DNA from: Streptomyces roseus
Lineage (GTDB): Bacteria > Actinomycetota > Actinomycetes > Streptomycetales > Streptomycetaceae
Direction: 5' to 3'
NCBI RefSeq assembly: GCF_001044425.1
Contig: NZ_LFML01000039.1
Span: 1 to 55,044, forward strand
DNA: 55,044 nucleotides
The notes beneath the pieces are model-generated. The model worked only from the letters and a program-made list of their open reading frames with translations. It had not been told where the DNA came from and did not search any database. The translations under genes were made by a program, and so were the position numbers. Of the stretch, positions 31,333 to 40,738 are shown one piece after another. How positions within the stretch are numbered: the first letter of the stretch is position 1; the number at the start of each line of letters is the position of its first letter.

Positions 31333-32715
31333 TCACACCCGTCGGCGGACCGTGTACGCGACCCCCGCCGCGCGCGGGGCCTCGCCCACGTACGCGTGGC
31401 CGCGCATCGCGCACCAGGCCGGGATGTCCAGGCGGGCCACCTCGTCGTCCGACAGGACGGTGACGGTGCCGCCGACCGGGACCGTACCGATCGCGCGGGC
31501 CAGCTCGATCACCGGCTGGGGGCAGCGCAGGCCCAGCGCGTCGATCTCCAGCGCGTCCGACACCGGCGGCGCCCCGGCGGCCGGTTCGACCACGCCGAGC
31601 GTGGCGCGGACCCCCGCCACCACCCCCGGCAGGACCTCCAGGAAGCCGTTCACCTCCTGCGCCGTCGTCCCCCGGGGCAGGGAGACCCGTACGTTGCCCT
31701 CCGACAGCACGCCCATGGCCCGGAGCACATGACTCGGGGTCAGCGTGGAGCTGGTGCAGGAGGAGCCGGAGGAGACGGAGTAGCCCGCCCGGTCCAGCTC
31801 GTGCAGCAACGTCTCGCCGTCGACGTACAGGCAGGAGAAGGTGACCAGGTGCGGCAGCCGCCGCTCCGGGTCCCCGACCACCTCCACGTCCGGCACCAGC
31901 CGGGCCACCCGCCGCCGGATGCGGTCCACCAGGACCCGCAGCCGGGCCGCCTCCGCTTCGGCCTCGGCCCGTACGGCCCGCAGCGAGGCCGCCGCCGCCA
32001 CGACGGCCGGGAGGTTCACGAAGCCGGGGGAGCGGCCGGACTCCCTCTCGTCCGCGGGGAATTGGGGAGAGAAGCGGACCCCCTTGCGGACGGCCAGCAG
32101 TCCGACTCCCGCCGGACCGCCCCATTTGTGCGCACTGGCGGTCAGCACCGACCAGCCACCCTCCACGGGACCCCAGCCCAGCGACTGGGCCGCGTCCACC
32201 AGCAGCGGCACCCCGGCCGCCGCGCAGACCTCGGCCACCTCCGCCACCGGCTGGACGGTGCCCACCTCGTGGTTGGCCGACTGGAGGCAGGCCAGGGCCG
32301 TCGACGGGCCGAGTGCGCCGGCGTACCCGGACGGGGAGACCGCGCCCGCGCGGTCCACCGGGACCCGCGTCACCATCCCCCCGGCGGCCTCGTGCGCGTC
32401 CGCCGCGTGGAGTACAGAACTGTGTTCGACCTCCGATACGACCAGATGACCGCCGACACGCCGGCGCCCGGCGAGCGCCCCCGCGACCCCCGTGTGAACC
32501 GCGTGCGTCCCCGAAGGAGTGAACACGAGCTCGTCGGGGCGACAGCCCACGGCCTCCGCCGCCGCCTCCCGCGCGGCGTCCAGCAGCAGCCGGGCGCGCC
32601 GGCCCTCCCGGTAGAGCCGGGCGGGATCCGCCCAGCCCTCGTCCAGGGAGGCCTGCAACGCCTGCCGGGCCACGGGGTGCAGGGGAGCGGCGGACGCGGT
32701 GTCGAAGTAGGGCAT
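31333..32715 (-). CDS. Cysteine desulfurase fused to a TusA sulfurtransferase domain
   Basis: The 460-residue protein joins a NifS/IscS-like PLP enzyme (residues ~1-370) to a C-terminal TusA/SirA domain. PLP-site features are SANHEVGTVQPV, VDAAQSLG and TASAHKWGGPAG (Schiff-base Lys); the active Cys lies in SVSSGSSCTSSTLTPSHVL. The TusA part has LEIDALGLRCPQPVIELARAI with its sulfur-accepting Cys. The fusion would pass persulfide directly from desulfurase to carrier, for Fe-S clusters or thio-modification of tRNA or cofactors. It lies next to the aa3 oxidase genes and near the Fe-S carrier gene. The ATG start is clear. Confidence 0.94.
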   Translation of the reverse strand: MPYFDTASAAPLHPVARQALQASLDEGWADPARLYREGRRARLLLDAAREAAAEAVGCRPDELVFTPSGTHAVHTGVAGALAGRRRVGGHLVVSEVEHSSVLHAADAHEAAGGMVTRVPVDRAGAVSPSGYAGALGPSTALACLQSANHEVGTVQPVAEVAEVCAAAGVPLLVDAAQSLGWGPVEGGWSVLTASAHKWGGPAGVGLLAVRKGVRFSPQFPADERESGRSPGFVNLPAVVAAAASLRAVRAEAEAEAARLRVLVDRIRRRVARLVPDVEVVGDPERRLPHLVTFSCLYVDGETLLHELDRAGYSVSSGSSCTSSTLTPSHVLRAMGVLSEGNVRVSLPRGTTAQEVNGFLEVLPGVVAGVRATLGVVEPAAGAPPVSDALEIDALGLRCPQPVIELARAIGTVPVGGTVTVLSDDEVARLDIPAWCAMRGHAYVGEAPRAAGVAYTVRRRV

Positions 32716-32998
32716 CCGGCCACGCTAACCGGCGGCCGGGAGTCTTCGAGGTCAGGGGCCGTCAGATGGCCTCCGGAGGGCTCCGTTCAGGGGGTGTTGG
32801 GCCGTCCCCCGTACGGCGGATCCATCCCTTCGGGGGCAGTAGCGGCGCGTTGGGCACCCTCCCCGCGCGACCCCAAATAGCGTCCAGTAGGGTTTGGTCC
32901 GCATAAACATCCAAACCCCTGCCTGCGTCAGGGCCGGCGACCGACCCGAATACGGCCGCGGCCGGCCGCGCGGGCCGAGACTCTCGGGAAGGCGCTAC
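32716..32998. promoter_or_regulatory. Divergent region upstream of ctaC
   Basis: This 283-nt gap must hold the ctaCDF promoter on one strand and that of the desulfurase on the other. A TAGGGT near 32888 is a possible -10 for ctaC but lacks a good -35. No open reading frame or clear palindrome was seen. Confidence 0.3.
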
Positions 32999-33973
32999 GT
33001 GAGTCCCTACGGCTCCGACCGCTCGCCGCGGCGCCCGATGCGGCGGAAGCTGCTGCAGGCGCTGACTGCGGGCGCGGTCCTGGCGACCGCCACTGGTTGC
33101 TCGTACAACTGGCAAGACTTCCCCCGGCTCGGAATGCCCTATCCGGTCACGGAGGAGGCGCCTCGCATCCTGTCCCTGTGGCAGGGGTCGTGGGCAGCTG
33201 CCCTCATCACGGGCATCCTGGTCTGGGGCCTGATCATCTGGAGCGTCATCTTCCACCGGCGCAGCCGGACGAAGGTGGAGGTCCCCCCGCAGACCCGGTA
33301 CAACATGCCCATCGAGGCGCTGTACACCGTGGTCCCGCTCATCATCGTCTCGGTGCTCTTCTACTTCACCGCGCGTGACGAGTCGAAGCTGCTCGCGCTG
33401 AGCCCCAAGCCGGCGCACACGATCAACGTGGTCGGCTTCCAGTGGAGCTGGGGCTTCAACTACGTCGAGAACGTCGACGGAGACGCGGCGACCCCGAAGG
33501 GCGGCGAGGTCCCCAAGCAGCTCGCCAACATCCCGGACCGCTTCACCAAGGAATTCCCCGCGGGCGCCGAGGGCGTCTACGAGAAGGGCGTTCCCGGCGA
33601 CCGGAACCTGGAGACGGGCAACCCGGGGCCGACCCTCTGGCTCCCCAAGGGCGAGAAGGTCCGCTTCATCCTGTCGTCGAACGACGTCATCCACTCCTTC
33701 TGGGTGGTCCCGTTCCTCTTCAAGCAGGACGTGATCCCGGGCCACACCAACGTCTTCGAGGTCACCCCCTCCGAAGAGGGCGTCTTCGTGGGCAAGTGCG
33801 CCGAGCTCTGCGGTGTCGACCACTCCCGGATGCTCTTCAACGTCAAGGTCGTCTCGCCCGAGGCCTACCGGGCGCACCTCAAGGAACTGGCCGAGAAGGG
33901 GCAGACCGGCTTCCTCCCGGCCGGCATCAAGCAGACTGACCCGGCCCGGAATGCGGAGACGAACAAACTGTGA
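32999..33973 (+). CDS. ctaC: Cytochrome c oxidase subunit II (aa3 type), lipoprotein
   Basis: The subunit passes electrons from cytochrome bcc to the oxidase. The 324-residue protein has a lipoprotein signal with Cys34 (ATGC lipobox), two transmembrane helices ([21 protein letters not shown] and [17 protein letters not shown]) and a cupredoxin domain. The CuA ligands are in [14 protein letters not shown] together with a His in [10 protein letters not shown]. An insertion of about 40 residues ([15 protein letters not shown]...) follows [11 protein letters not shown], as in actinobacteria. The GTG has GGGAAGG 8 nt upstream. The gene overlaps ctaD by 4 bp. Confidence 0.97.
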   Translation: MSPYGSDRSPRRPMRRKLLQALTAGAVLATATGCSYNWQDFPRLGMPYPVTEEAPRILSLWQGSWAAALITGILVWGLIIWSVIFHRRSRTKVEVPPQTRYNMPIEALYTVVPLIIVSVLFYFTARDESKLLALSPKPAHTINVVGFQWSWGFNYVENVDGDAATPKGGEVPKQLANIPDRFTKEFPAGAEGVYEKGVPGDRNLETGNPGPTLWLPKGEKVRFILSSNDVIHSFWVVPFLFKQDVIPGHTNVFEVTPSEEGVFVGKCAELCGVDHSRMLFNVKVVSPEAYRAHLKELAEKGQTGFLPAGIKQTDPARNAETNKL

Positions 33974-35700
33974 GCATCCTCAACGAACCTCAGGGTGCCG
34001 CCGCCGACTCGTATGAAAACGAGCTGCCGGTGCGGCGCAAGCAGCCGGGCAATGTCGTCGTGAAGTGGCTGACCACTACCGACCACAAGACCATCGGCAC
34101 GATGTACCTGGTCACCTCGTTCGCGTTCTTCCTCATCGGCGGTCTGCTGGCGCTCCTCATGCGCGCCGAGCTGGCTCGTCCGGGTACGCAGATCATTTCG
34201 AACGAGCAGTTCAACCAGGCGTTCACCATGCATGGCACGATCATGCTGCTGATGTTCGCCACCCCGCTCTTCGCGGGCTTCGCGAACTGGATCATGCCGC
34301 TGCAGATCGGCGCGCCCGACGTGGCGTTCCCGCGGCTGAACATGTTCGCGTACTGGCTGTACCTCTTCGGCTCGACCATCGCGGTGGCCGGCTTCGTGAC
34401 GCCGAACGGCGCCGCCGACTTCGGCTGGTTCGCCTACTCCCCGCTGTCGGACGCGGTCCGCTCGCCGGGCATCGGCGCCGACATGTGGATCATGGGTCTG
34501 GCCTTCTCCGGCTTCGGCACGATCCTCGGCTCGGTCAACTTCATCACCACGATCATCTGCATGCGCGCTCCCGGCATGACGATGTTCCGCATGCCGATCT
34601 TCACCTGGAACGTGCTGCTGACCGGTGTCCTGGTCCTGCTCGCCTTCCCGGTCCTGGCCGCCGCGCTCTTCGCGCTGGAGGCCGACCGCAAGTTCGGCGC
34701 CCACGTATTCGACGCCTCCAACGGCGGAGCATTGCTCTGGCAACACCTCTTCTGGTTCTTCGGACACCCAGAGGTGTACATCATCGCCCTGCCGTTCTTC
34801 GGAATCGTGTCCGAGATCATCCCGGTCTTCTCCCGCAAGCCGATGTTCGGTTACATCGGTCTGATCGGTGCGACGATCGCGATCGCCGGCCTCTCCGTGA
34901 CCGTGTGGGCCCACCACATGTACGTCACCGGCGGTGTGCTGCTGCCGTTCTTCTCCTTCATGACCTTCCTGATCGCGGTACCGACCGGTGTGAAGTTCTT
35001 CAACTGGATCGGCACCATGTGGAAGGGCTCGCTGTCCTTCGAGACCCCGATGCTCTGGACGATCGGCTTCCTGGTCACCTTCACCTTCGGTGGTCTGACC
35101 GGCGTCATCCTGGCCTCGCCCCCGATGGACTTCCACGTCTCCGACTCGTACTTCGTCGTCGCGCACTTCCACTACGTCGTCTTCGGCACCGTGGTGTTCG
35201 CGATGTTCGCCGGCTTCCACTTCTGGTGGCCGAAGTTCACGGGCAAGATGCTGGACGAGCGCCTCGGCAAGATCACCTTCTGGACGCTGTTCATCGGCTT
35301 CCACGGCACGTTCCTGGTGCAGCACTGGCTGGGCGCCGAGGGCATGCCGCGCCGTTACGCGGACTACCTCGCGGCCGACGGTTTCACCGCCCTGAACACG
35401 ATCTCGACGATCAGCTCGTTCCTGCTGGGCATGTCGATGCTGCCGTTCATGTACAACGTCTGGAAGACGGCGAAGTACGGCAAGAAGGTCGAGGTCGACG
35501 ACCCGTGGGGCTACGGCCGTTCGCTGGAGTGGGCGACGTCCTGCCCGCCGCCGCGGCACAACTTCCTCACCCTGCCGCGGATCCGTTCCGAGTCCCCGGC
35601 GTTCGACCTGCACCACCCTGAGATCGCAGCCCTCGACCACCTCGAGGACCACAGCGTCGCCGCCAAGGCCGTCACCGGTGGCAAGGAGGCCGGCAAGTGA
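33970..35700 (+). CDS. ctaD: Cytochrome c oxidase subunit I (aa3 type)
   Basis: This is the catalytic subunit that reduces O2 to water and pumps protons. The 576-residue protein has 12 helices with the heme a/a3 and CuB motifs: [40 protein letters not shown] and [11 protein letters not shown]. The N-terminus begins SILNEPQG; the C-terminus extends in a hydrophilic tail. GTGA overlap with ctaC and GTGA overlap with ctaF make a tightly coupled ctaCDF unit. All key His residues are present. Confidence 0.98.
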   Translation: MSILNEPQGAAADSYENELPVRRKQPGNVVVKWLTTTDHKTIGTMYLVTSFAFFLIGGLLALLMRAELARPGTQIISNEQFNQAFTMHGTIMLLMFATPLFAGFANWIMPLQIGAPDVAFPRLNMFAYWLYLFGSTIAVAGFVTPNGAADFGWFAYSPLSDAVRSPGIGADMWIMGLAFSGFGTILGSVNFITTIICMRAPGMTMFRMPIFTWNVLLTGVLVLLAFPVLAAALFALEADRKFGAHVFDASNGGALLWQHLFWFFGHPEVYIIALPFFGIVSEIIPVFSRKPMFGYIGLIGATIAIAGLSVTVWAHHMYVTGGVLLPFFSFMTFLIAVPTGVKFFNWIGTMWKGSLSFETPMLWTIGFLVTFTFGGLTGVILASPPMDFHVSDSYFVVAHFHYVVFGTVVFAMFAGFHFWWPKFTGKMLDERLGKITFWTLFIGFHGTFLVQHWLGAEGMPRRYADYLAADGFTALNTISTISSFLLGMSMLPFMYNVWKTAKYGKKVEVDDPWGYGRSLEWATSCPPPRHNFLTLPRIRSESPAFDLHHPEIAALDHLEDHSVAAKAVTGGKEAGK

Positions 35701-36095
35701 AGATCCAGGGCAAGATGTTCCTCTGGCTCTCCTTCTTCATCCTGATCATGGCCGTCGTGTACGGCGTGTGGTCGAAGGAGCCCGTCGGAACCACCGCGCT
35801 CTTCCTGGCCTTCGGCCTGAGCGTCATGATCGGCTACTACCTGGCCTTCACGGCCAAGCGCGTGGACGAGATGGCCCAGGACAACCTGGAGGCCGACGTC
35901 GCCGACGAGGCGGGCGAGCTGGGGTTCTTCTCCCCGCACAGCTGGCAGCCGCTCTCGCTGGCCATCGGCGGTGCCTTCGCGTTCCTGGGCGTCGTCTTCG
36001 GCTGGTGGCTCATGTACTTCTCGGCCCCGATCATCCTGATCGGCCTGTGGGGCTGGGTGTACGAGTACTACCGCGGTGAGAACCAGAACCAGTAG
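35697..36095 (+). CDS. ctaF: Cytochrome c oxidase subunit IV (actinobacterial)
   Basis: The 132-residue membrane protein has four hydrophobic segments in two pairs ([72 protein letters not shown]). It has a cytosolic loop containing [22 protein letters not shown], as in actinobacterial CtaF, which stabilises the oxidase. It overlaps ctaD by 4 bp and ends just before a hairpin terminator, so ctaCDF is one transcript. Confidence 0.95.
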   Translation: MKIQGKMFLWLSFFILIMAVVYGVWSKEPVGTTALFLAFGLSVMIGYYLAFTAKRVDEMAQDNLEADVADEAGELGFFSPHSWQPLSLAIGGAFAFLGVVFGWWLMYFSAPIILIGLWGWVYEYYRGENQNQ

Positions 36096-36116
36096 GACCG
36101 CAGCAGAACAGGACCT

Positions 36117-36153
36117 GGGGCCCGGACACCTCCGATGGAGGAGTCCGGGCCCC
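36117..36153 (+). terminator. Terminator after ctaF
   Basis: GGGGCCCGGAC (36117-36127) and GTCCGGGCCCC (36143-36153) pair. A smaller CTCC/GGAG stem lies within the loop, and TCGTTT follows. It ends the ctaCDF transcript. Confidence 0.88.
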
Positions 36154-36208
36154 TCGTTTGGAGTCACCCCACGCGCAGTAATGGTCATACCTTCATAGCG
36201 TTGACTCC

Positions 36209-37456
36209 ATGAAGCACTCACCGCGTCTTTGGACGGTACTCAGCTGCTCCGTGCTGGTGGCGTCCCTCGGGGCCGGCGCCACCGCTTGCGGGCCCGGAGA
36301 CAACCCGCTGTCAGCCCGCCCGTACGACGCGGGCGACCAGGTCGTCTTCAACCAGCCGCCCGACGGCCGGCCCGTCGACCCCGAGAAGCCCCTGGAGATC
36401 ACCGCCAAGGGCACCGGCGGCAGCCGGATCACCGACGTGTCCGCCGTGGACTCCCAGGGCCGCCGGCTCGCGGGCGAGCTGAGCGCCAAGGGCGACCGGT
36501 GGCACAGCACCGCCCCGATGGCCGCCGGCGTCCAGTACACGGTCCTGGTGAACACCGAGGACGAGCGGGGCGCTCCGGGGCAGCGCAGGCTGACGTTCAA
36601 GACCACTCCGGCCGAGAAGGTCCTCAAGGTCGAATTCGGCCCGGACGAGGGCAAGTACGGCGTCGGACAGCCCCTCACGGCCGTACTCAACGAGCCCGTC
36701 ACGGACAAGGCCGCCCGGGCGATCGTGGAGCGGGGCCTGGTCGTCAGCACGCCGCCGGGCGTCGAGGGCGCCTGGCACTGGGTGGACGACAAGAACCTGC
36801 ACTTCCGCCCGAAGGATTACTGGCCCGCGCACTCCACGGTCTCCGTACGGAGCAATCTGGAGGGCATCAAGATCAACGACGAGCTCCACGGGGCCGCCGC
36901 CACGCCGTTGACGCTGGAGATCGGCGACCGGGTCGAGGTCACCACCGACGCCTCCTCGCACTACCTGACGTTCGAGCGCAACGGAGAAGTGATCAACACC
37001 ATTCCGGTGACCACCGGAAAGCCCGGATTCTCCACCCGCAACGGGGTCAAGGTGGTGCTCGGCAAGCAGTACTTCGTCCAGATGCGCGGCGACACCGTCG
37101 GCATCGGCGGCAGCGAGTACTACAACCTGCCCGTCTACTACGCGACCCGTGTCACCTGGAGTGGTGAATACGTGCACGCCGCGCCGTGGTCCGTGGGCTC
37201 GCAGGGCTCCGAGAACGTCAGCCACGGCTGCACCGGCATGAGCACGAGCAACGCCGCCTGGTTCTACGAGAACATCACCGAGGGCGACATCGTCCGCGTG
37301 ATCAACAGCATCGGCGACGACATGGAGCCGTTCGGCAACGGCTTCGGCGACTGGAACCTGGACTGGAAGGAGTGGCGCGACGGCAGCGCCCTCCTCAAGG
37401 GCACCCAGGAAGGCCGCAGTCCGGTCGACCAGGCCCGGCTGCGCCCGCAGGTCTGA
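36209..37456 (+). CDS. L,D-transpeptidase lipoprotein (Ig-like plus YkuD domains)
   Basis: The 415-residue exported protein has a lipobox Cys27 (GATAC). Two Ig-like domains follow (residues ~55-250, with PLEITAKGTGG and TAVLNEPVTDKAARAIVE), then a C-terminal YkuD catalytic domain. The active site is HAAPWSVGSQGSENVSHGCTGMS, with the catalytic Cys in SHGC. Such enzymes form 3-3 cross-links in peptidoglycan. The gene stands alone between ctaF and the receiver gene, with terminators on each side. A ribosome site is not obvious before the ATG. The link to the oxidase genes is positional only. Confidence 0.94.
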   Translation: MKHSPRLWTVLSCSVLVASLGAGATACGPGDNPLSARPYDAGDQVVFNQPPDGRPVDPEKPLEITAKGTGGSRITDVSAVDSQGRRLAGELSAKGDRWHSTAPMAAGVQYTVLVNTEDERGAPGQRRLTFKTTPAEKVLKVEFGPDEGKYGVGQPLTAVLNEPVTDKAARAIVERGLVVSTPPGVEGAWHWVDDKNLHFRPKDYWPAHSTVSVRSNLEGIKINDELHGAAATPLTLEIGDRVEVTTDASSHYLTFERNGEVINTIPVTTGKPGFSTRNGVKVVLGKQYFVQMRGDTVGIGGSEYYNLPVYYATRVTWSGEYVHAAPWSVGSQGSENVSHGCTGMSTSNAAWFYENITEGDIVRVINSIGDDMEPFGNGFGDWNLDWKEWRDGSALLKGTQEGRSPVDQARLRPQV

Positions 37457-37516
37457 GCCCGGCGGGCCCGCGCTCCGCGCGCGGGCCCCCGGCCCCGCAA
37501 GCCGCCCCGTACGCCC

Positions 37517-37567
37517 CGCCACCGGCGCGCCGAAGTCCGTCGTACGGATGACGGCGCGCCGGTGGCG
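37517..37567. terminator. Bidirectional terminator between the L,D-transpeptidase and receiver genes
   Basis: A perfect 16-bp stem (37517-37532 and 37552-37567, core CCACCGGCGCGCCG) surrounds a 19-nt loop, between convergent stops. Confidence 0.9.
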
Positions 37568-37575
37568 ACCGTGCC

Positions 37576-37977
37576 TCAGGCGGCCGAGGACAGCCGGGAG
37601 CGCACCAGGCCCGCCAGGGCGTCCGCGAACTCCACCGGATCGACCGGCAGGGTCACCGCGGCGTCCGCGCGGCTCCAGGTGGCCAGCCAGGCGTCCTGCG
37701 GACGCCCCATCAGGAGCAGCACCGGAGGGCACCGGAAGATCTCGTCCTTGATCTGCCGGCACACGCCCATGCCGCCGGCCGGGACCGCCTCGCCGTCCAG
37801 CACGCACACGTCGATCCCGCCCGCGTCCAGCTCGCTCAGGACGGCCGGGAGCGTGGCGCATTCCACGAACTCGACCGGCGGCAGGTCCGCGGCCGGCCTG
37901 CGCCCGGCCGCCAGCCGCACCTGCTCGCGCGTGCCCGCGTCGTCGCTGTAGACCAGAACCCGTGCAGTCGACCGCAT
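37576..37977 (-). CDS. Receiver-domain protein without output domain
   Basis: The 133-residue protein is a single CheY-like fold: VLVYSDDAGTREQVRLA (acidic pair), VCVLDGEAVPAGGMGVC with a likely acceptor Asp, and VLLLMGRPQDAWLA. The usual Thr/Lys switch residues are not obvious (AAVTLPVDPVEFADAL), so it may be a degenerate receiver. No DNA-binding domain is attached. GGAGGAAC lies 4 nt before the ATG. It is divergent from ctaE by 199 nt, so a role in controlling oxidase assembly or cell-wall work is possible but unproven. Confidence 0.86.
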   Translation of the reverse strand: MRSTARVLVYSDDAGTREQVRLAAGRRPAADLPPVEFVECATLPAVLSELDAGGIDVCVLDGEAVPAGGMGVCRQIKDEIFRCPPVLLLMGRPQDAWLATWSRADAAVTLPVDPVEFADALAGLVRSRLSSAA

Positions 37978-38021
37978 TTCGTTCCTCCACGGTGCCGTGA
38001 ATCACGTTGATGTTGCGCGGG

Positions 38022-38048
38022 ATGCTACTCCGTCCGACCCGGTGTCAA
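38022..38048 (-). promoter_or_regulatory. Candidate promoter of the receiver gene
   Basis: On the minus strand a consensus TTGACA (complement of 38043-38048) is followed by TAGCAT (complement of 38022-38027) with a 15-bp spacer, shorter than the usual 17-18. It sits about 45 nt upstream of the start codon. Confidence 0.45.
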
Positions 38049-38165
38049 CATCGGTTCGCACAGCCTCGCCGCCGAAGGTCCGGGGGCCGATCTGATGGGC
38101 CGTTCGGGCCTTGCACACCCCCCTGACACTCCGAACGGCACCCCCCGGGGTGAGGGCGGGATAAG

Positions 38166-38186
38166 CGACCGACATAATGTCGGTCG
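38166..38186. promoter_or_regulatory. Perfect 10+1+10 palindrome covering the ctaE start codon
   Basis: CGACCGACAT (38166-38175), a single A, and ATGTCGGTCG (38177-38186) are exact complements. The ATG of ctaE is the first triplet of the right arm. Such symmetry could be a repressor operator, or, in RNA, a structure around the start codon. The nearest purine-rich ribosome-site candidate is more than 20 nt away, so initiation here may be unusual. Confidence 0.6.
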
Positions 38187-38797
38187 TGGCGACAGCAACG
38201 ACAGTAGATACCGGGCACGCGCACCCGACGGTCAACCGGCCGAACCTCGTCAGCGTCGGAACCATCATCTGGTTGAGTTCCGAGCTGATGTTCTTCGCGG
38301 CCCTCTTCGCGATGTACTTCACCCTGCGATCCGTGACAGGTGCCGAGTACTGGACAGAGCAGGCTTCGGCCTTGAATCTGCCCTTCTCGGCGACGAACAC
38401 GACGATCCTGGTGCTTTCCTCCCTCACCTGCCAGCTCGGCGTATTCGCCGCAGAGCGCGGTGACGTGAAGAAGCTCCGGTCGTGGTTCATGATCACATTC
38501 GTCATGGGTGCGATCTTCATTGGCGGCCAGGTGTTCGAGTACACCGAGCTGGTCAAGCACGAGGGCATGTCTCTCAAGTCAGGTCCGTACGGCTCGGTGT
38601 TCTACCTGACCACCGGCTTCCACGGTCTGCACGTGACAGGCGGTCTCATTGCCTTCCTGCTGGTCCTCGGCCGGACGTACGCGGCCAAGAGGTTCACCCA
38701 CGAACAGGCCACGTCGGCCATCGTCGTGTCCTACTACTGGCACTTCGTCGATGTCGTCTGGATCGGCCTCTTCGCGACGATCTACCTGATCAAGTAG
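38177..38797 (+). CDS. ctaE: Cytochrome c oxidase subunit III
   Basis: The 206-residue subunit supports proton uptake and stability of the aa3 oxidase. It has five membrane helices with [69 protein letters not shown] and [19 protein letters not shown]. These are the shared helices III-VII of the family. The ATG start at the palindrome gives [10 protein letters not shown]. It is separated from ctaCDF by two unrelated genes and heads the ctaE-qcrCAB cluster, 76 nt before qcrC. Confidence 0.97.
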   Translation: MSVVATATTVDTGHAHPTVNRPNLVSVGTIIWLSSELMFFAALFAMYFTLRSVTGAEYWTEQASALNLPFSATNTTILVLSSLTCQLGVFAAERGDVKKLRSWFMITFVMGAIFIGGQVFEYTELVKHEGMSLKSGPYGSVFYLTTGFHGLHVTGGLIAFLLVLGRTYAAKRFTHEQATSAIVVSYYWHFVDVVWIGLFATIYLIK

Positions 38798-38873
38798 CGA
38801 ACACGTCACCGGGCCAGACCCGGCACTCCATCCAGAAACACCGACGCAGAAGATCCTGACACCGGGGTAATCC

Positions 38874-39683
38874 GTGAAAAAGCTCTCCGCACGACGACGC
38901 CATCCGCTGGCGGCGGTCGTCGTTCTACTCCTCGCGCTGGCGGCCACTGGGGGGCTGTACGCCGCCTTCGCCCCCGCGGGCAAGGCGCAGGCCGATGAAA
39001 CCGCCCAGTCCCTCGCCATCGAGGAGGGCAAGAAGCTCTACGCCGTGGGTTGCGCAAGCTGCCACGGAACCGGCGGTCAGGGTTCCACTGACGGCCCCAG
39101 CCTGGTCGGCGTCGGCTCCGCGGCCGTCGACTTCCAGGTGAGCACGGGCCGCATGCCCGCCCAGCAGCCCGGCGTGCAGGTGCCGAAGAAGCCGGTCATC
39201 TACGACCAGGCCCAGATCGACCAGCTCGCCGCGTACATCGCCTCCCTGGGCGCCGGCCCCGCCGTGCCGACCGAGAAGCAGTACGACCCGGCGGGCGCCA
39301 ACATCGCCAGGGGTGGTGAGCTCTTCCGCAACAACTGCGCGCAGTGCCACAACTTCACCGGCGAAGGCGGCGCGCTGACGAACGGCAAGTACGCCCCGAA
39401 CCTCGAGGGCGTCGAGCCGAAGCACATCTACGAGGCCATGCTCACCGGCCCGCAGAACATGCCCTCCTTCCCGGACAGCACCATGCCGACGAAGGAGAAG
39501 AAGGACATCATCGCGTACCTCCAGCACGTGAACGGCGATAAGTCGACCAGCCCCGGTGGTCTCAAGCTCGGTGGCCTCGGCCCCGTCTCCGAGGGTCTGT
39601 TCGGCTGGATCTTCGGCCTGGGTGCGCTGATCGCTGTCGCCGTCTGGGTCGCGGCCCACACCGCTAAGGCCAAGAAGTCATGA
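38874..39683 (+). CDS. qcrC: Di-heme cytochrome c subunit of the bcc complex
   Basis: The 269-residue protein has an N-terminal hydrophobic signal-anchor, two cytochrome c domains with heme motifs CASCH and CAQCH (each with downstream Met ligands near GRMPAQQP and NMPSFPDS) and a C-terminal transmembrane helix. It links QcrB to the oxidase CuA directly, which is why no free cytochrome c is needed. The GTG at 38874 gives VKKLSARRRH. It overlaps qcrA by 4 bp (ATGA). Confidence 0.97.
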   Translation: MKKLSARRRHPLAAVVVLLLALAATGGLYAAFAPAGKAQADETAQSLAIEEGKKLYAVGCASCHGTGGQGSTDGPSLVGVGSAAVDFQVSTGRMPAQQPGVQVPKKPVIYDQAQIDQLAAYIASLGAGPAVPTEKQYDPAGANIARGGELFRNNCAQCHNFTGEGGALTNGKYAPNLEGVEPKHIYEAMLTGPQNMPSFPDSTMPTKEKKDIIAYLQHVNGDKSTSPGGLKLGGLGPVSEGLFGWIFGLGALIAVAVWVAAHTAKAKKS

Positions 39684-40738
39684 GTAGCCAAGACATTCCC
39701 GAAGAGAAGCACCTGCCGAGCGAGCAGGGCGACGCGCACCACGGTGGCGTAACCGTCGCGGACGATCCGTTCGCCGACCCGGGCCTGCCGGTCCACAAGC
39801 CCCGTATCCAGGACATCGACGAGCGGGCCGCGAAGCGCTCCGAGCGCACCGTGGCGATGCTGTTCACGCTGTCGATGCTGGCCACGATCGGCTTCATCGC
39901 CTCGTACGTGACCTTCCCGGTCGACAAGATCGTCTACATCTTCCCGATCGGGAAGGTGAGCGCGCTGAACTTCGCGCTCGGTCTGACCCTGGGCACGGCC
40001 CTCTTCTGCATCGGCGCGGGCGCGGTCCACTGGGCCCGCACCCTGATGTCCGACGTCGAGGTCGCCGACGAGCGCCACGAGATCGCGGCCCCGCCGGAGC
40101 TCAAGGCGAAGGTCATGCAGGACTTCGCGGACGGCGCCCAGGAGTCGGGCATCGCCCGGCGTCCGCTGATCCGCAACACCATGCTGGGCGCGCTGTCGAT
40201 GCTGCCGCTCTCCGCTCTCATGATCATGCGCGACCTGGGCCCGCTGCCCGAGAAGAAGCTGCGCAAGACCGTGTGGAGCCGGGGCAAGCTGCTCATCAAC
40301 GACAACACGAACGAGCCGCTGCGTCCCGAGGACGTGCTGGTCGGTTCGCTGACCTTCGCCAGGCCCGAGGGCCTGGAGGAGGACCAGCACGACTTCCAGA
40401 CGCAGATCGCCAAGGCCGCCCTGATGATCGTCCGCATCAAGCCGGAGGACATCAAGGACAAGCAGGAACTCGAGTGGTCCCACGAGGGCATCGTGGCCTA
40501 CTCGAAGATCTGCACCCACGTCGGCTGCCCGATCAGCCTGTACGAGCAGCAGACCCACCACGTGCTCTGCCCGTGCCACCAGTCCACCTTCGACCTCTCC
40601 GACGGCGCCCGAGTCATCTTCGGTCCGGCCGGCCACGCGCTTCCGCAGCTGCGGATCGGCGTGAACGGTGAAGGCTTCCTCGAAGCGCTCGGCGACTTCG
40701 ACGAGCCCGTCGGTCCTGCATTCTGGGAGCGCGGATGA
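39680..40738 (+). CDS. qcrA: Rieske iron-sulfur subunit of the bcc complex
   Basis: The 352-residue protein has a hydrophilic N-terminus, three membrane helices (residues ~55-190, actinobacterial type) and a C-terminal Rieske domain with cluster motifs CTHVGC and CPCHQSTFD. It accepts electrons from quinol and passes them to QcrC. It starts at ATG 39680 inside the qcrC stop and ends in an ATGA overlap with qcrB. Confidence 0.97.
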   Translation: MSSQDIPEEKHLPSEQGDAHHGGVTVADDPFADPGLPVHKPRIQDIDERAAKRSERTVAMLFTLSMLATIGFIASYVTFPVDKIVYIFPIGKVSALNFALGLTLGTALFCIGAGAVHWARTLMSDVEVADERHEIAAPPELKAKVMQDFADGAQESGIARRPLIRNTMLGALSMLPLSALMIMRDLGPLPEKKLRKTVWSRGKLLINDNTNEPLRPEDVLVGSLTFARPEGLEEDQHDFQTQIAKAALMIVRIKPEDIKDKQELEWSHEGIVAYSKICTHVGCPISLYEQQTHHVLCPCHQSTFDLSDGARVIFGPAGHALPQLRIGVNGEGFLEALGDFDEPVGPAFWERG

